A DNA stretch of 64,000 bases. Origin: Candidatus Methanomethylophilaceae archaeon (GTDB lineage Archaea > Thermoplasmatota > Thermoplasmata > Methanomassiliicoccales > Methanomethylophilaceae). Position numbers and translations under genes: made by a program. Position 1 is the first letter of the stretch. Every line of letters begins with the position of its first letter. The stretch lies in assembly GCA_944321505.1 (NCBI GenBank), contig CALULN010000013.1, positions 44,247-108,246 on the forward strand. The letters are read 5' to 3'. The notes under the pieces were generated by a model. That model was not told the DNA's origin. It saw only the letters and a list, made by a program, of their open reading frames with translations, and did not search any database. Below, piece after piece: positions 8,431 to 16,778 of this stretch.

Positions 8431-8458
8431 TGCTATCGGTCGGTGATGCGCACCCATT

Positions 8459-8467
8459 ATTTTATAG
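8459..8467 (-). promoter_or_regulatory. TATA box of the srp54 operon
   Basis: CTATAAAAT on the minus strand, 29-37 bp upstream of the srp54 ATG. This is the position expected for an archaeal promoter with a very short leader. Confidence 0.65.
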
Positions 8468-8514
8468 GTTGGCGGGAGAGAATGCGGCGGACCAGAGCCA
8501 GTGGTGACAGTGTC

Positions 8515-8633
8515 GGGGGGACGGGCCCCCCTTGGTAACGGAGGCATAAATCAGTAATACTGATTCGTGATTAGGTGTTACGACATACTCATATTTCAAT
8601 CTATCCATGTGTGCCCCTCTGACAACGTTTATC
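8515..8633. promoter_or_regulatory. Divergent control region with hairpin, palindrome and TATA-like box
   Basis: The region between the divergent srp54 and ACT/MBL genes holds three visible elements. The first is a six-G/six-C hairpin (8515-8520 with 8526-8531). The second is an almost perfect palindrome AATCAGTA-A-TACTGATT (8549-8565), a good candidate operator. The third is GTTTATC (8627-8633), 24-30 bp before the ACT/MBL start, a plausible TATA box for that gene. Confidence 0.45.
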
Positions 8634-8656
8634 GGGCAGAAACGGATGGGGAGCCG

Positions 8657-10075
8657 ATGAGGAGGACGTTCGTCACCAGGGTGGAGGACAGGGCGGGATC
8701 GTTCCTGAAGGCGGCCAGGGCGGTGGCCTCCCACGGCGGGAACATCGCCAGGACCAGCTACAACCGGACGGTGGACAGCAGGACCGTCTTCATGGACGTG
8801 ACCGCCGGCTCCGAAGAGGACCTGGATGCCATAACGGCCGACCTGGAGGGCATGGGGTACCTGCGCACCGGCGAGGACGAGGAGGTCCTTCTGCTGGAGC
8901 TCAGGCTGAGGGACGTCCCCGGAGCGATAGTCCCCGCCCTGGAGGTCCTGGACCGCCACGGCGTGAACATATCCTACATGAACGCCAGAGAGGACGGCGG
9001 CCCCTACCAGTCCTTCGCCATGGGCATCTATCTGGAGAGCACCGCCGCGGCGAAGGCCGTGCTGGAGGAGCTCTCCGGCATCTGCCAGGTCACCGTCAGG
9101 GACTACAGCGCCACGGACCTGGCACTGGACAACACCGTGTTCTACATCACCTTCGCCGACGACATCAGGAGGATGCTGTCCCTGGACGACGTGCGTGCTC
9201 GGGAGGTGCTGGTCGCCTCCAACATGGCCATGCAGCACCTCGAGTCGACGGGCGGGCAGCCTGCGAAGACGTTCGCCTACATACGCAGGTTCGCCGAGGA
9301 CGTGGCCGCAGGGCTGCACGGAGGGTTCTCCCCCGTGACGGATACGATGGACCTCCCCGGAGGGAGGAGGCTGCACATGTTCGAGCCGCCCTGCGGCAGC
9401 ACCACCTACGTCCTGGAATCCGACGAGGAGCAGCTGTTCGTGGACGGCGGGTTCTCCTGCTTCTCCGATGCCATGATGCGGATCGTCGACTCCGCATGCC
9501 CCGCCCGCGGAAGGAGGCGGGTGCTGGCGATCACCCACTCGGACGTGGACCACACCGGGCTGTGGCCGTTCTTCGACAGGATCCTTGCGTCGGGTGCCGC
9601 GGCGGACGACATCCGCCGCCAGCATGAGGGCGGCCCGGCGCTGAGGGAGGCCGACCCCAGGCATGCCCCGTACTACAGGCTGAGCAAGGCCATCTCCGGC
9701 CACCGCATCCCGGACCCCGACAGGATCGAGGCCGTCGGCAGGAGGTCCGGCGACGGAACGTACGAATCCATAGGGTCGTTCGAGGCATGCGGCCTGGTGT
9801 TCGAAGCCTGCGAGGGCAACGGCGGACACATACCCGGGGACACGGTGTTCGCCTGCAGGGAGCTGCGCATAGTGTTCACGGGAGACGACCTGATCAACCC
9901 CGGAGGCTCCTCCGAGAGCCAATCCGAGTTCAACACCCTGGCGCCGTATCTGATGGAGAGCGTCAACACCAACTCCGCCAAGGCCCGCGAATGCAGGAAG
10001 CGCCTCACGGAGATGTTCGGCGGATGGACGGCGTGCCCGGGCCACGGGAGCTGGATGACGATAAGAAACGCGTGA
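8657..10075 (+). CDS. ACT-domain / metallo-beta-lactamase-fold fusion protein
   Basis: A 472-residue protein. The first ~150 residues hold two ACT-like repeats (RTFVTRVEDRAGSFLKAARAVASHGGNI, then LELRLRDVPGAIVPALEVLDRHGVNI), modules that usually bind amino acids. The C-terminal half is a metallo-beta-lactamase fold with ITHSDVDHTG (HxDxDH), a later GGHIPGDTVF, TGDDLINPGG and CPGHGSW; these supply the His and Asp residues for a two-metal site. The domains suggest a metallohydrolase or flavodiiron-like beta-lactamase fold gated by an amino acid. No FMN domain follows, so it is not a complete flavodiiron protein. The start at ATG 8657 is chosen because homology begins there and GGGGAG lies upstream. 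The substrate is unknown. Confidence 0.75.
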   Translation: MRRTFVTRVEDRAGSFLKAARAVASHGGNIARTSYNRTVDSRTVFMDVTAGSEEDLDAITADLEGMGYLRTGEDEEVLLLELRLRDVPGAIVPALEVLDRHGVNISYMNAREDGGPYQSFAMGIYLESTAAAKAVLEELSGICQVTVRDYSATDLALDNTVFYITFADDIRRMLSLDDVRAREVLVASNMAMQHLESTGGQPAKTFAYIRRFAEDVAAGLHGGFSPVTDTMDLPGGRRLHMFEPPCGSTTYVLESDEEQLFVDGGFSCFSDAMMRIVDSACPARGRRRVLAITHSDVDHTGLWPFFDRILASGAAADDIRRQHEGGPALREADPRHAPYYRLSKAISGHRIPDPDRIEAVGRRSGDGTYESIGSFEACGLVFEACEGNGGHIPGDTVFACRELRIVFTGDDLINPGGSSESQSEFNTLAPYLMESVNTNSAKARECRKRLTEMFGGWTACPGHGSWMTIRNA

Positions 10076-10082
10076 TTATGGA

Positions 10083-10329
10083 GAACAGACCGGCCAGTCA
10101 GAAGGGATGGGATGCACTCTACAGAACCGGTCTGTTCTTCCTGCACCCCACTACATCCGGTGATGTATTTAACATTTCCCCAGAAACAGCGGTTTTCTAG
10201 GCATTCTCTGGGATTTCTGAAGCAGAAACTTATATTAACAACGTTGAAACGGCCGATCCGGTCACCCTCACTGCCATAGGCCGGATGCACCCTCCGGGAA
10301 TCGGGTCCCGTCACCCTAACTATATAAAG
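10083..10329. other. Intergenic region with inverted repeat and two TATA boxes
   Basis: An 11-bp perfect inverted repeat (GAACAGACCGG at 10083-10093, its complement at 10127-10137, loop 33 nt) lies just after the ACT/MBL stop and may terminate it. Two TATA-like boxes follow: TTATATTA (10230-10237) and AACTATATAAAGG, whose core is at 10321-10329. The second is 35-43 bp before the acyl-CoA synthetase start and is its likely promoter. The first has no gene at the right distance. Confidence 0.5.
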
Positions 10330-10363
10330 GCCACGGCATTAGGCCACTCCGAGGCCATACCGT

Positions 10364-12073
10364 ATGATCGACCCCGCGTACACACCCTGGCTGGACCACT
10401 ACGGGTCCGTCTGCAAGCACATGGAACTGCCCGACCGCACACTGTACAACATGGTGGCATACGCCGCCAAGGACGTCATGGACGGCGTCGCCTGCGAATT
10501 CATGGGCAGGAAGATCACCTACAGGGAGTTCATGGGGTCCGTGGACCGCTGCGCCGCCGGGCTGTACGCCAAGGGCATACGCGCCGGGGACCACGTGATG
10601 ATCTGCATGCCCAACTGTCCCCAGGCGGTCATCGCCTTCTACGCCGTCAACAGGCTGGACGCCGTGGCGGTGATGGTCCACCCCCTGTCGTCCAAGGGAG
10701 AGCTGGAGTACGTGGTGGGATACGCGGACTGCAAGATCATCATAACCCTGGACATGTTCTACCCCAACTTCCCGCCGCTGAAGGACTGCGGCATGTGCCA
10801 GGAGTTCATAGTCTCCTCCATCGCCGACGGCCTGTCCGCCGCCAAGGGCTTCATGTACCGCCATGTGGTGGGCAGGAAGGACCCCAAGATCCCCAAAGGG
10901 ACCGAGGGTGTCACCCTCTGGAAGGACTTCATATCCAACGACTGCCCCGAGCCCCCTCCCAGCGTCAACGACGTGGACGCCCCCGCCGTCATACTGTTCA
11001 CCGGCGGGACCACCGGCAGGATGAAGGGTGCGGTGCTCTCCAGCAACAGCTTCAACTGCGTCGCCCTGGGCATGATAGAGCTGTCCCAGGTGCTGGACGA
11101 CGGCGACACCATGATGGCCGTCATGCCCATATTCCACGGCTTCGGCCTCTGCGCGTGCATACACATACCCCTCATTGTCGGGAAGAAGATGATCCTGGTC
11201 CCCAGGTTCACCCCCGACTCCTACGCCAAGCTCATCGTCAAGGACAGGCCGAACTTCATCGCCGGCGTGCCCACCCTGTACGAGCACATGATCAGGAGCA
11301 AGTGGCTCCAGAAGGCGGACCTGTCCTACCTCAAGGGCATATTCTGCGGAGGGGACACCCTCACCGTGGAGACCAAGGACAGGATCGACGCCTTCCTCAA
11401 GGCCCACAACTGCGGCACCACCGTCAGGGAGGGCTTCGGGACCACCGAGTCGGTCACCGCCAACACCATCAACCCCAAGTTCGAGCAGAAGAGGGGCAGC
11501 GTCGGCGTGCCGATGCCCAACCTGTACTTCAAGATCGTCAAACCCGGCACCGAGGAGAGGATGCCCTACGGCGAGGACGGCGAGATCTGCGTTTCCGGCC
11601 CCGCCCTGATGCTGGAGTACTACAAGGAGCCGGAGGAGACCGCCCACGTCAAGAAGGTCCACGCCGAGGACGGTATGACCTGGCTGCACACCGGCGACAT
11701 CGGGTACATGGACGAGGACGGGTACATATTCTTCAAACAGAGGATCAAGAGGGTCATCATCACCTCAGGGTACAACGTCTACCCCAGCCAGGTGGAGAAC
11801 GTCCTGAACCAGCTGCCCTTCGTCCAGGACGTCTGCGTCATCGGCGTCCCCGACGAGCTCAGAGGCGCCAGGATCAAGGCGTGCATAGTCCTGGAGAAGG
11901 ACGCCCCCTCGCAGGAGGAGGCCCTGAGCAGGATCAAGGAGCACGTCAGGGAGAACATCTCCAAGTTCGCCAAGCCCAGGGAGTACGAGTTCATACCCGC
12001 CATGCCCAGGACCAAGGTGGGCAAGATCGACTACCGCAAGCTCGAGGCCGACGCCATCGGCATCGGGGAGTGA
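10364..12073 (+). CDS. AMP-forming acyl-CoA synthetase (long-chain FadD-like)
   Basis: ATP-dependent ligase of the ANL superfamily that activates a carboxylic acid as the acyl-AMP and then the CoA thioester. The motifs are complete: P-loop ILFTGGTTGRMKGAVLSS, EGFGTTES, LHTGDIGYMDEDGYIFF, RVIITSGYNVYPSQVE, and the C-terminal lysine motif KVGKIDYRKLE. The 569-residue length is normal. It is a monocistronic gene with its own TATA box. The substrate cannot be read from sequence; a fatty or branched acid is plausible, although archaea do not use fatty acids for membranes, so scavenging or amino-acid-derived acids are alternatives. Confidence 0.88.
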   Translation: MIDPAYTPWLDHYGSVCKHMELPDRTLYNMVAYAAKDVMDGVACEFMGRKITYREFMGSVDRCAAGLYAKGIRAGDHVMICMPNCPQAVIAFYAVNRLDAVAVMVHPLSSKGELEYVVGYADCKIIITLDMFYPNFPPLKDCGMCQEFIVSSIADGLSAAKGFMYRHVVGRKDPKIPKGTEGVTLWKDFISNDCPEPPPSVNDVDAPAVILFTGGTTGRMKGAVLSSNSFNCVALGMIELSQVLDDGDTMMAVMPIFHGFGLCACIHIPLIVGKKMILVPRFTPDSYAKLIVKDRPNFIAGVPTLYEHMIRSKWLQKADLSYLKGIFCGGDTLTVETKDRIDAFLKAHNCGTTVREGFGTTESVTANTINPKFEQKRGSVGVPMPNLYFKIVKPGTEERMPYGEDGEICVSGPALMLEYYKEPEETAHVKKVHAEDGMTWLHTGDIGYMDEDGYIFFKQRIKRVIITSGYNVYPSQVENVLNQLPFVQDVCVIGVPDELRGARIKACIVLEKDAPSQEEALSRIKEHVRENISKFAKPREYEFIPAMPRTKVGKIDYRKLEADAIGIGE

Positions 12074-12162
12074 GCGGGCATCCGCCCGCTCCAAACCCTT
12101 TACCGTACCGTTCTGAGTCCGGCTCCGATGCGGCTGTGCGCTGCGCCCGATTACCTGTGACA

Positions 12163-12223
12163 CGGTGCCGCAGCATGACGCGGCACCGGGGATAAGAAGA
12201 GAAGGGGCGGCCGCAGCCGCCCC
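12163..12223. terminator. Double hairpin between convergent genes
   Basis: Two GC-rich hairpins lie between the acyl-CoA synthetase and the oppositely oriented coiled-coil gene. One has a 9-bp stem CGGTGCCGC (12163-12171) with its complement (12180-12188). The other has a perfect 8-bp stem GGGGCGGC (12204-12211) with GCCGCCCC (12216-12223) and a CGCA loop. On the minus strand the second is followed by a pyrimidine-rich TTCTCTTCTT, as expected for termination of the coiled-coil transcript. Confidence 0.55.
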
Positions 12224-12232
12224 GAGACGGCC

Positions 12233-13297
12233 TCACAGGAGGCCGGATTTCTGGAGGGCCATGAGGTCCTCCGTGCTGAGCTTCTCGCCGTTCTTGAACC
12301 TGGCGAAGATGTCGTCGGCGGCCTTCTTGGACTCGGCGTCGACCTTCTTCTTCTTGGCGTTCTTCTGCCTGTTCTTGATGGCGTTAACGTCACGGTCGGT
12401 CTCGTGGACGCTCTTGATCTGCTCGATGTGCTTGCGGTGCTCCTCGTCGGCGGCCTTCTTGCACTCGATGAACTTGGCCTGGGCCTCGTCCGCCTGCTTC
12501 CTCAGGGCGTCTGCCTGCTCGTACAGGGAGATCATGGTGTCGTGCTCCTTCTGGGCCTGCTCGGCGTACTCCGAGACCATCTTGTGGTACCTCTCGGCCT
12601 CCGCCTTCGCCTCCCTCAGAGCGGTGAGCTTCTCGCGCAGGTCTCCGGAGACCTCCTGCTCGCCCTCCATCTCCTTGATCTGGGCGTCGATCTCCTTGAG
12701 CCTCTTGATGAGGTTCTCCTCCTCCTTCTTCTTGAGGACCTGAGTCTGCTGCTTGAGCTCCAGATCGGAGAATTCCTTCCTCAGCTGCTTGATAGAGGGC
12801 CTGTCCCTGTCCTTCTCGCCCTGGGGGAGGTCCTTCCTGAGGGCGTGGTACTCCTCGGTCAGCTCGGTGACCTTGTGGTTGCACTCGTCCCTGAAGACCT
12901 TCGACTCCCTGACCTTCTGGTTGAGGGCGTCGCGCTCCTCCCTGTGCTTTCCTGCCTCCTCGACCAGCTTGCGCACCTCTGCGTTGAGAGCGTCCCTCTT
13001 GGCGACCCATTCCTTGGTCTGCTTGTTGAGGTCGTCCCTCAGGCGCTTGTGCTTCTCGGCGTCATTGTTGATGACGCTGCGCTTCTGCTCGAGCTTCTCC
13101 AGGTTCTCGGACACTGCGGCAGCCTCCTCCTCGGTCATCTCCTCGGATTCCTCCGCTGCCTCCGTCGCCGGGGCCTCGGCCTGCTCGGCGGGGGCCTGGA
13201 CGGTCTCCTCTGCAGCAGGGGCCTCGACGGGGGCATCCGCCGCAGGCGCCTCTACAGACTCCAGCTGATCGATTCTCTCCTCCGTGAACTCTTCCAT
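12233..13297 (-). CDS. Archaeal coiled-coil protein (COG1340-like)
   Basis: A 354-residue acidic and charged protein. Residues 1-60 are a low-complexity Ala/Pro/Glu stretch. From about residue 65 to 335 it is nearly continuous heptad coiled coil rich in Lys, Glu, Gln and Arg (for example RDALNAEVRKLVEEAGKHREERDALNQKVRE). It ends with a short non-coiled tail (FARFKNGEKLSTEDLMALQKSGLL) that is the most conserved-looking part. It resembles the broadly distributed archaeal coiled-coil family COG1340; no enzymatic function is known to me. The start at ATG 13297 is chosen because the upstream open frame is unlike protein. It is divergent from purB. Confidence 0.75.
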   Translation of the reverse strand: MEEFTEERIDQLESVEAPAADAPVEAPAAEETVQAPAEQAEAPATEAAEESEEMTEEEAAAVSENLEKLEQKRSVINNDAEKHKRLRDDLNKQTKEWVAKRDALNAEVRKLVEEAGKHREERDALNQKVRESKVFRDECNHKVTELTEEYHALRKDLPQGEKDRDRPSIKQLRKEFSDLELKQQTQVLKKKEEENLIKRLKEIDAQIKEMEGEQEVSGDLREKLTALREAKAEAERYHKMVSEYAEQAQKEHDTMISLYEQADALRKQADEAQAKFIECKKAADEEHRKHIEQIKSVHETDRDVNAIKNRQKNAKKKKVDAESKKAADDIFARFKNGEKLSTEDLMALQKSGLL

Positions 13298-13418
13298 AAT
13301 AAACCACTCGTTCGTATACGCCGAAGTGTAGTTCTGGGTGGTTGCCGGGGTCTTAATAACGAAATCTGATATAAAGTTATGCGTCCGATACATCACCTGG
13401 GCGCGCGCGACGAAGATG

Positions 13419-13430
13419 CTTTATAATTAT
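13419..13430 (+). promoter_or_regulatory. TATA box of purB
   Basis: CTTTATAATTAT, 25-36 bp before the purB ATG, predicts a leaderless or near-leaderless transcript. Confidence 0.65.
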
Positions 13431-13454
13431 AAGCAATCGGAGCCGCCGATTCCC

Positions 13455-14822
13455 ATGACGGACAACCTGTGCCCCCTCGACTACAGATACGGCCGCAAGG
13501 AGATGAAGGACATCTTCTCCGAGGAGAGCCGCCTCGGATACCAGATGCAGGTGGAGGCGGCGCTGGCCAGGGCCCACGCCTCCCTCGGCACCATCAGCGC
13601 CGAGGACGCCGCCGAGATCGGCAGGGTGGCGGACCTGAGCGTCGTCAGCATCGACAGGGTCAAGGAGATCGAGAGGGACACCCGCCACGACGTCATGGCC
13701 ATGGTCAGGGCCATGACCGAGCAGTGCAGGGGGGATGCAGGCAAATACGTCCACTACGGAGCCACCTCCAACGACATCGTCGACACCGCCACCGCGCTGC
13801 AGATGAAGGCGGCGCTGACGATCATAGCCGAGGATGTGGACTCGTTCATCGTCACGCTGTCCAGGCTGGCGAAGAGGGAGAGGGACACCCTGGAGATAGG
13901 TAGGACCCACGCCCAGTTCGCCATACCCATAACATTCGGGTTCAAGGTGTCCGGCTACATAGCCGAGATGCTCAGGCACAGGGAGCGCCTGCAGCAGGTC
14001 ATGCCCAGGGCATGTGCCGGCAAGATGGCGGGAGCCGTGGGCACCGGCGCCGCCCTGGGGAAGAACTTCTTCCTGGTGCAGGAGAGGGTCATGGAGGACC
14101 TCGGCCTCACCTACGAGCCCGCCGCCACCCAGGTCGTGGGGAGGGACAGGTACACCGAGGCGGTCTGCCTCATCGCCAACATAGCCACGTCGCTGGAGAG
14201 GTACGGCACCGAGGTCAGGAACCTGCAGAGGTCCGAGATCGGCGAGGCCGCCGAGCCCTTCGACGTGAAGAAGCAGGTGGGCAGCTCCACCATGGCGCAG
14301 AAGCGCAACCCCATGATGTCGGAGAACGTCTGCGGACTGGCCAGGATCGTCAGGTCCATGGTGACCCCCATGTTCGAGAGCCAGGTGCTCTGGCACGAGA
14401 GGGACCTCACCAACTCCAGCTCCGAGCGCTTCATACTGCCGCACGCATTCGTGCTCCTGGACGAGATGTTCGCCAAGATGGAGACGGTGTTCTCCGGACT
14501 GACCGTCAACAGGGAGAGGATGCTGAAGAACATCGAATCCTCAAGAGGCCTTGTCATGGCCGAATCCGTCATGATGGCCATGACCAAGAAGGGCATCGGC
14601 AGGCAGGACGCCCACGAGATCGTGAGATCCTCATCCATGGTCGCGGAGGACGAGGACCGCCAGCTCCTGGACGTGCTCCTGGAGAGGGAGGACCTGATGG
14701 AGGTCATGACCCCCGACGAGGTCAGGCAGGCAATGGACCCGGCCAACTACACCGGCGGAGCCGCGGAGATCGTGGACCGCGTGGTGGCGGAGGCGGAGAA
14801 GGCCCTCGGAAGGAAGGTGTGA
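13455..14822 (+). CDS. purB: Adenylosuccinate lyase
   Basis: Purine-biosynthesis lyase that releases fumarate from SAICAR and from adenylosuccinate. The fumarase/aspartase fold is recognised by VHYGATSNDIVDTATALQMK, IGRTHAQFAIPITFGFK, and the signature loop GSSTMAQKRNPMMSE. The start NLCPLDYRYGRKEMKDIFSEE matches the family. The length of 455 residues is normal. The ATG at 13455 lies about 30 bp from a strong TATA box, which supports this start over upstream ones. Confidence 0.96.
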   Translation: MTDNLCPLDYRYGRKEMKDIFSEESRLGYQMQVEAALARAHASLGTISAEDAAEIGRVADLSVVSIDRVKEIERDTRHDVMAMVRAMTEQCRGDAGKYVHYGATSNDIVDTATALQMKAALTIIAEDVDSFIVTLSRLAKRERDTLEIGRTHAQFAIPITFGFKVSGYIAEMLRHRERLQQVMPRACAGKMAGAVGTGAALGKNFFLVQERVMEDLGLTYEPAATQVVGRDRYTEAVCLIANIATSLERYGTEVRNLQRSEIGEAAEPFDVKKQVGSSTMAQKRNPMMSENVCGLARIVRSMVTPMFESQVLWHERDLTNSSSERFILPHAFVLLDEMFAKMETVFSGLTVNRERMLKNIESSRGLVMAESVMMAMTKKGIGRQDAHEIVRSSSMVAEDEDRQLLDVLLEREDLMEVMTPDEVRQAMDPANYTGGAAEIVDRVVAEAEKALGRKV

Positions 14823-14824
14823 CC

Positions 14825-15016
14825 TTGGACCCGGTGAAGAAGGGCAGGATGGTCGCGGGAGCGATCCTCGGCGCCATAGTGGGCGCCTTCATCGCCCTGA
14901 TATTCTACGCCATGGACGTGGGGCTCCTGTCCCTGGCCATGGTGCCGCTGGGAGCGGTGATGGGTGGCGCCCAGGCCGTGGTCGGCGCTGGGCGCGGAGA
15001 AGAGGAAGAGGATTAG
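14825..15016 (+). CDS. Small two-helix membrane protein
   Basis: A 63-residue protein directly after purB. A short basic N-terminus (DPVKKGR) is followed by two hydrophobic helices (MVAGAILGAIVGAFIALIFYAM and LLSLAMVPLGAVMGGAQAVVGA) and an acidic tail (GRGEEEED). I chose TTG 14825 because GGAAGGTG (14812-14819) sits at Shine-Dalgarno distance; GTG 14819, overlapping the purB stop, and GTG 14834 are alternatives. No family is recognised. The 3' end overlaps the convergent FMN-binding gene by 4 bp. Confidence 0.6.
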   Translation: MDPVKKGRMVAGAILGAIVGAFIALIFYAMDVGLLSLAMVPLGAVMGGAQAVVGAGRGEEEED

Positions 15017-15420
15017 AGCAGCTTCCTGCCCGCACCGGGGCCGGGGGTGACGGAGTAGACCTCCTCCACCTTCAGCTTGACCAGCGACTTCGCGGGGTAC
15101 TTCTCGCTCTTGGCGTGGGCGAAGGCCACCGCCTTCTCGTAATCGGCGCCGCTGTCCTCCACCGTAGCGGAGAACTTCAGCTGATAGGACTCCGGCGTGT
15201 CGGGGTCCCAGATGTCCATGGACGCCCTGGGGTTCTCCTTCAGGTTGGCCAGTGTCTTGCACATGTAGTTGTCCACGATCCAAACGGTCTCCATGTCGTC
15301 CTGCAGGATCACCATGCCCATGGGCGCCACGTTGGGCACCCCGTCCCTGGACGCGGTGGCGAGGTAGTATGGCTTGACCTTGGAGAAGACCTCCTTCATC
15401 TCTGGCGTGATCTTTACCAT
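15013..15420 (-). CDS. Pyridoxamine 5'-phosphate oxidase-like FMN-binding protein
   Basis: A 135-residue split-barrel flavin-binding protein. YYLATASRDGVPNVAPMGMVILQDD is the family's first strand pair, and LKENPRASMDIWDP follows the flavin-binding pattern. Such small proteins in archaea bind FMN (or F420) and reduce unknown substrates; they are not the vitamin B6 enzyme proper. It is monocistronic and convergent with the small membrane protein gene. Confidence 0.8.
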   Translation of the reverse strand: MVKITPEMKEVFSKVKPYYLATASRDGVPNVAPMGMVILQDDMETVWIVDNYMCKTLANLKENPRASMDIWDPDTPESYQLKFSATVEDSGADYEKAVAFAHAKSEKYPAKSLVKLKVEEVYSVTPGPGAGRKLL

Positions 15421-15497
15421 GGCTCCCGAATCGGCTCATGCGTATTTCAACCCAGGCGCCCGCTACGGTCAAATACAGCCAATGGGGTCCGGCTGTC

Positions 15498-16655
15498 ATG
15501 TCAACCGGCGGCTACGGCACCGACGGCCTGTTCTCCGACTCCAGGACCCTCAGCGGAAGGCAGAGGGAGCTGGACGCCGTCCGCGGCCTGTCCGTCTTCC
15601 TGATGGTGGGCGCCCATGTGATGAACCAGTTCCAGCCCGTGTCCGGCGGGTCCGGCGGGGGGATCATAGACTTCATCGCCACCACCGTCACCGGCGCGTT
15701 CCCCGGAGGAGCCAACTGCTTCATGATGGTCATGGGCATGGTGATGCTGTTCTCCACCACCGCCACCTACAAACACTTCATCAGCAGAGGGCTGATGCTC
15801 ATCGTCGCCGGTTTCGGCGTCGAAGTGATCAAACTCATCCCCGGGCTTGTCAACCTCTGGCTCACCGGGGACTTCGTCAGCTTCTATCCCGAGTTCCCCC
15901 AGGGGACGCAGGACCAGCTCATGGTCATCACCCTGTTCTGGCAAGACATACTGATCTTCGCGGGCATGGCGATGGTGTTCCTGGGCGTCATGCAGAGGCT
16001 GAAGGTGTCCAACATCGGCCTGCTGGCCATCGTCGCCGTGATGATGATCGCCAACGAGTTCCTGGTGGGGATGCACACCGGCAACGACGCGGTGGACATC
16101 TTCTGCGGGTACTTCTGGGGCACCACCGTCTTCGACGATGCCATGACGACGTCCAGATACCCGTTCTTCTCCTGGATACTGTACCCTGTCGCAGGGTACG
16201 TGCTGGCGGAGTTCATGGTCAGGACCACCGACAAGCGCCGCTTCTACCGCAACGTGGGCCTGTGGTTCCTCATAGCCATCATACCCCTGACCGCCGCCGG
16301 GATCCTCACCGGGTTCTTCAGCTTCGAGGGGACTCCGGGAGTGGCCTACCAGACCCGCATCATCGGCACCCTCTGGCTCACCTGCGCCGGGGTCCTGTGG
16401 ATAGACCTGTGGTACTGGATAGCCGAGAAGGCGGGGGACAGGGTGCTGTCGCCCCTGTACAGATGGAGCAGGAACATCACCTGGATCTACGTGCTGCACT
16501 TCGTGGTGCTGTCGGTGATGATCCAGATCGTCCCCGCGGGGCTGAGCATCATACTGTGCATCGCGGTGTTCCTGGTGGTGTTCGCATTCGTGGACGTCCT
16601 GTCCGAGCTGATCGTCCGGAAGAGGAAGGAGCGGCGGGGTGCCCGGGCCTGCTAA
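15498..16655 (+). CDS. Multi-pass membrane acyltransferase (HGSNAT/DUF1624-like)
   Basis: Integral membrane protein of about 385 residues with some ten hydrophobic helices. The opening GRQRELDAVRGLSVFLMVGAHVMNQF closely follows the RxxxxDxxRGxxxxxMvxxH pattern of heparan-alpha-glucosaminide N-acetyltransferase-type and related acyltransferases, in which the histidine in the first helix is thought to be catalytic. The C-terminus is basic (RKRKERRGARAC). It probably acetylates an exported glycan or lipid-linked sugar; the substrate is unknown. I chose ATG 15498 for its position next to the conserved motif; ATG 15438 adds 20 residues of unlikely sequence. Confidence 0.65.
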   Translation: MSTGGYGTDGLFSDSRTLSGRQRELDAVRGLSVFLMVGAHVMNQFQPVSGGSGGGIIDFIATTVTGAFPGGANCFMMVMGMVMLFSTTATYKHFISRGLMLIVAGFGVEVIKLIPGLVNLWLTGDFVSFYPEFPQGTQDQLMVITLFWQDILIFAGMAMVFLGVMQRLKVSNIGLLAIVAVMMIANEFLVGMHTGNDAVDIFCGYFWGTTVFDDAMTTSRYPFFSWILYPVAGYVLAEFMVRTTDKRRFYRNVGLWFLIAIIPLTAAGILTGFFSFEGTPGVAYQTRIIGTLWLTCAGVLWIDLWYWIAEKAGDRVLSPLYRWSRNITWIYVLHFVVLSVMIQIVPAGLSIILCIAVFLVVFAFVDVLSELIVRKRKERRGARAC

Positions 16656-16657
16656 AG

Positions 16658-16665
16658 TTTATATC
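16658..16665 (+). promoter_or_regulatory. TATA box of tRNA-Ala
   Basis: TTTATATC, 37-44 bp upstream of the mature tRNA 5' end. This fits an archaeal tRNA promoter with a short 5' leader. Confidence 0.5.
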
Positions 16666-16701
16666 CGTGGTCTCGATGGAGGGGACACCGGGGTTCTCCC
16701 T

Positions 16702-16778
16702 GGGCAAGTAGATCAGCCCGGTAGATCGCTGCCTTCGCAAGGCAGAAGTCGCGAGTTCGAATCTCGCCTTGTCCACCA
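16702..16778 (+). tRNA. tRNA-Ala (CGC), CCA encoded
   Basis: Full cloverleaf. The acceptor is GGGCAAG paired with CTTGTCC, with the alanine identity pair G3-U70. The D stem is GATC/GATC, the anticodon stem CTGCC/GGCAG has loop TTCGCAA (anticodon CGC, reading GCG), the T stem is GCGAG/CTCGC with loop TTCGAAT, and the discriminator is A. The genome encodes CCA at 16776-16778. Confidence 0.93.

Noticed and set aside
8462..10045. Minus-strand open frame of 527 codons opposite the ACT/MBL gene
   Set aside because: Antisense shadow caused by GC-rich codon bias; the plus strand carries recognisable ACT and MBL motifs.
10285..12195. Long plus-strand open frame of 636 codons overlapping the acyl-CoA synthetase
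   Set aside because: Its translation is Arg/Gly/His-rich and has no motif; it is the shifted-frame shadow of the GC-rich synthetase gene, whose own frame has complete ANL motifs.
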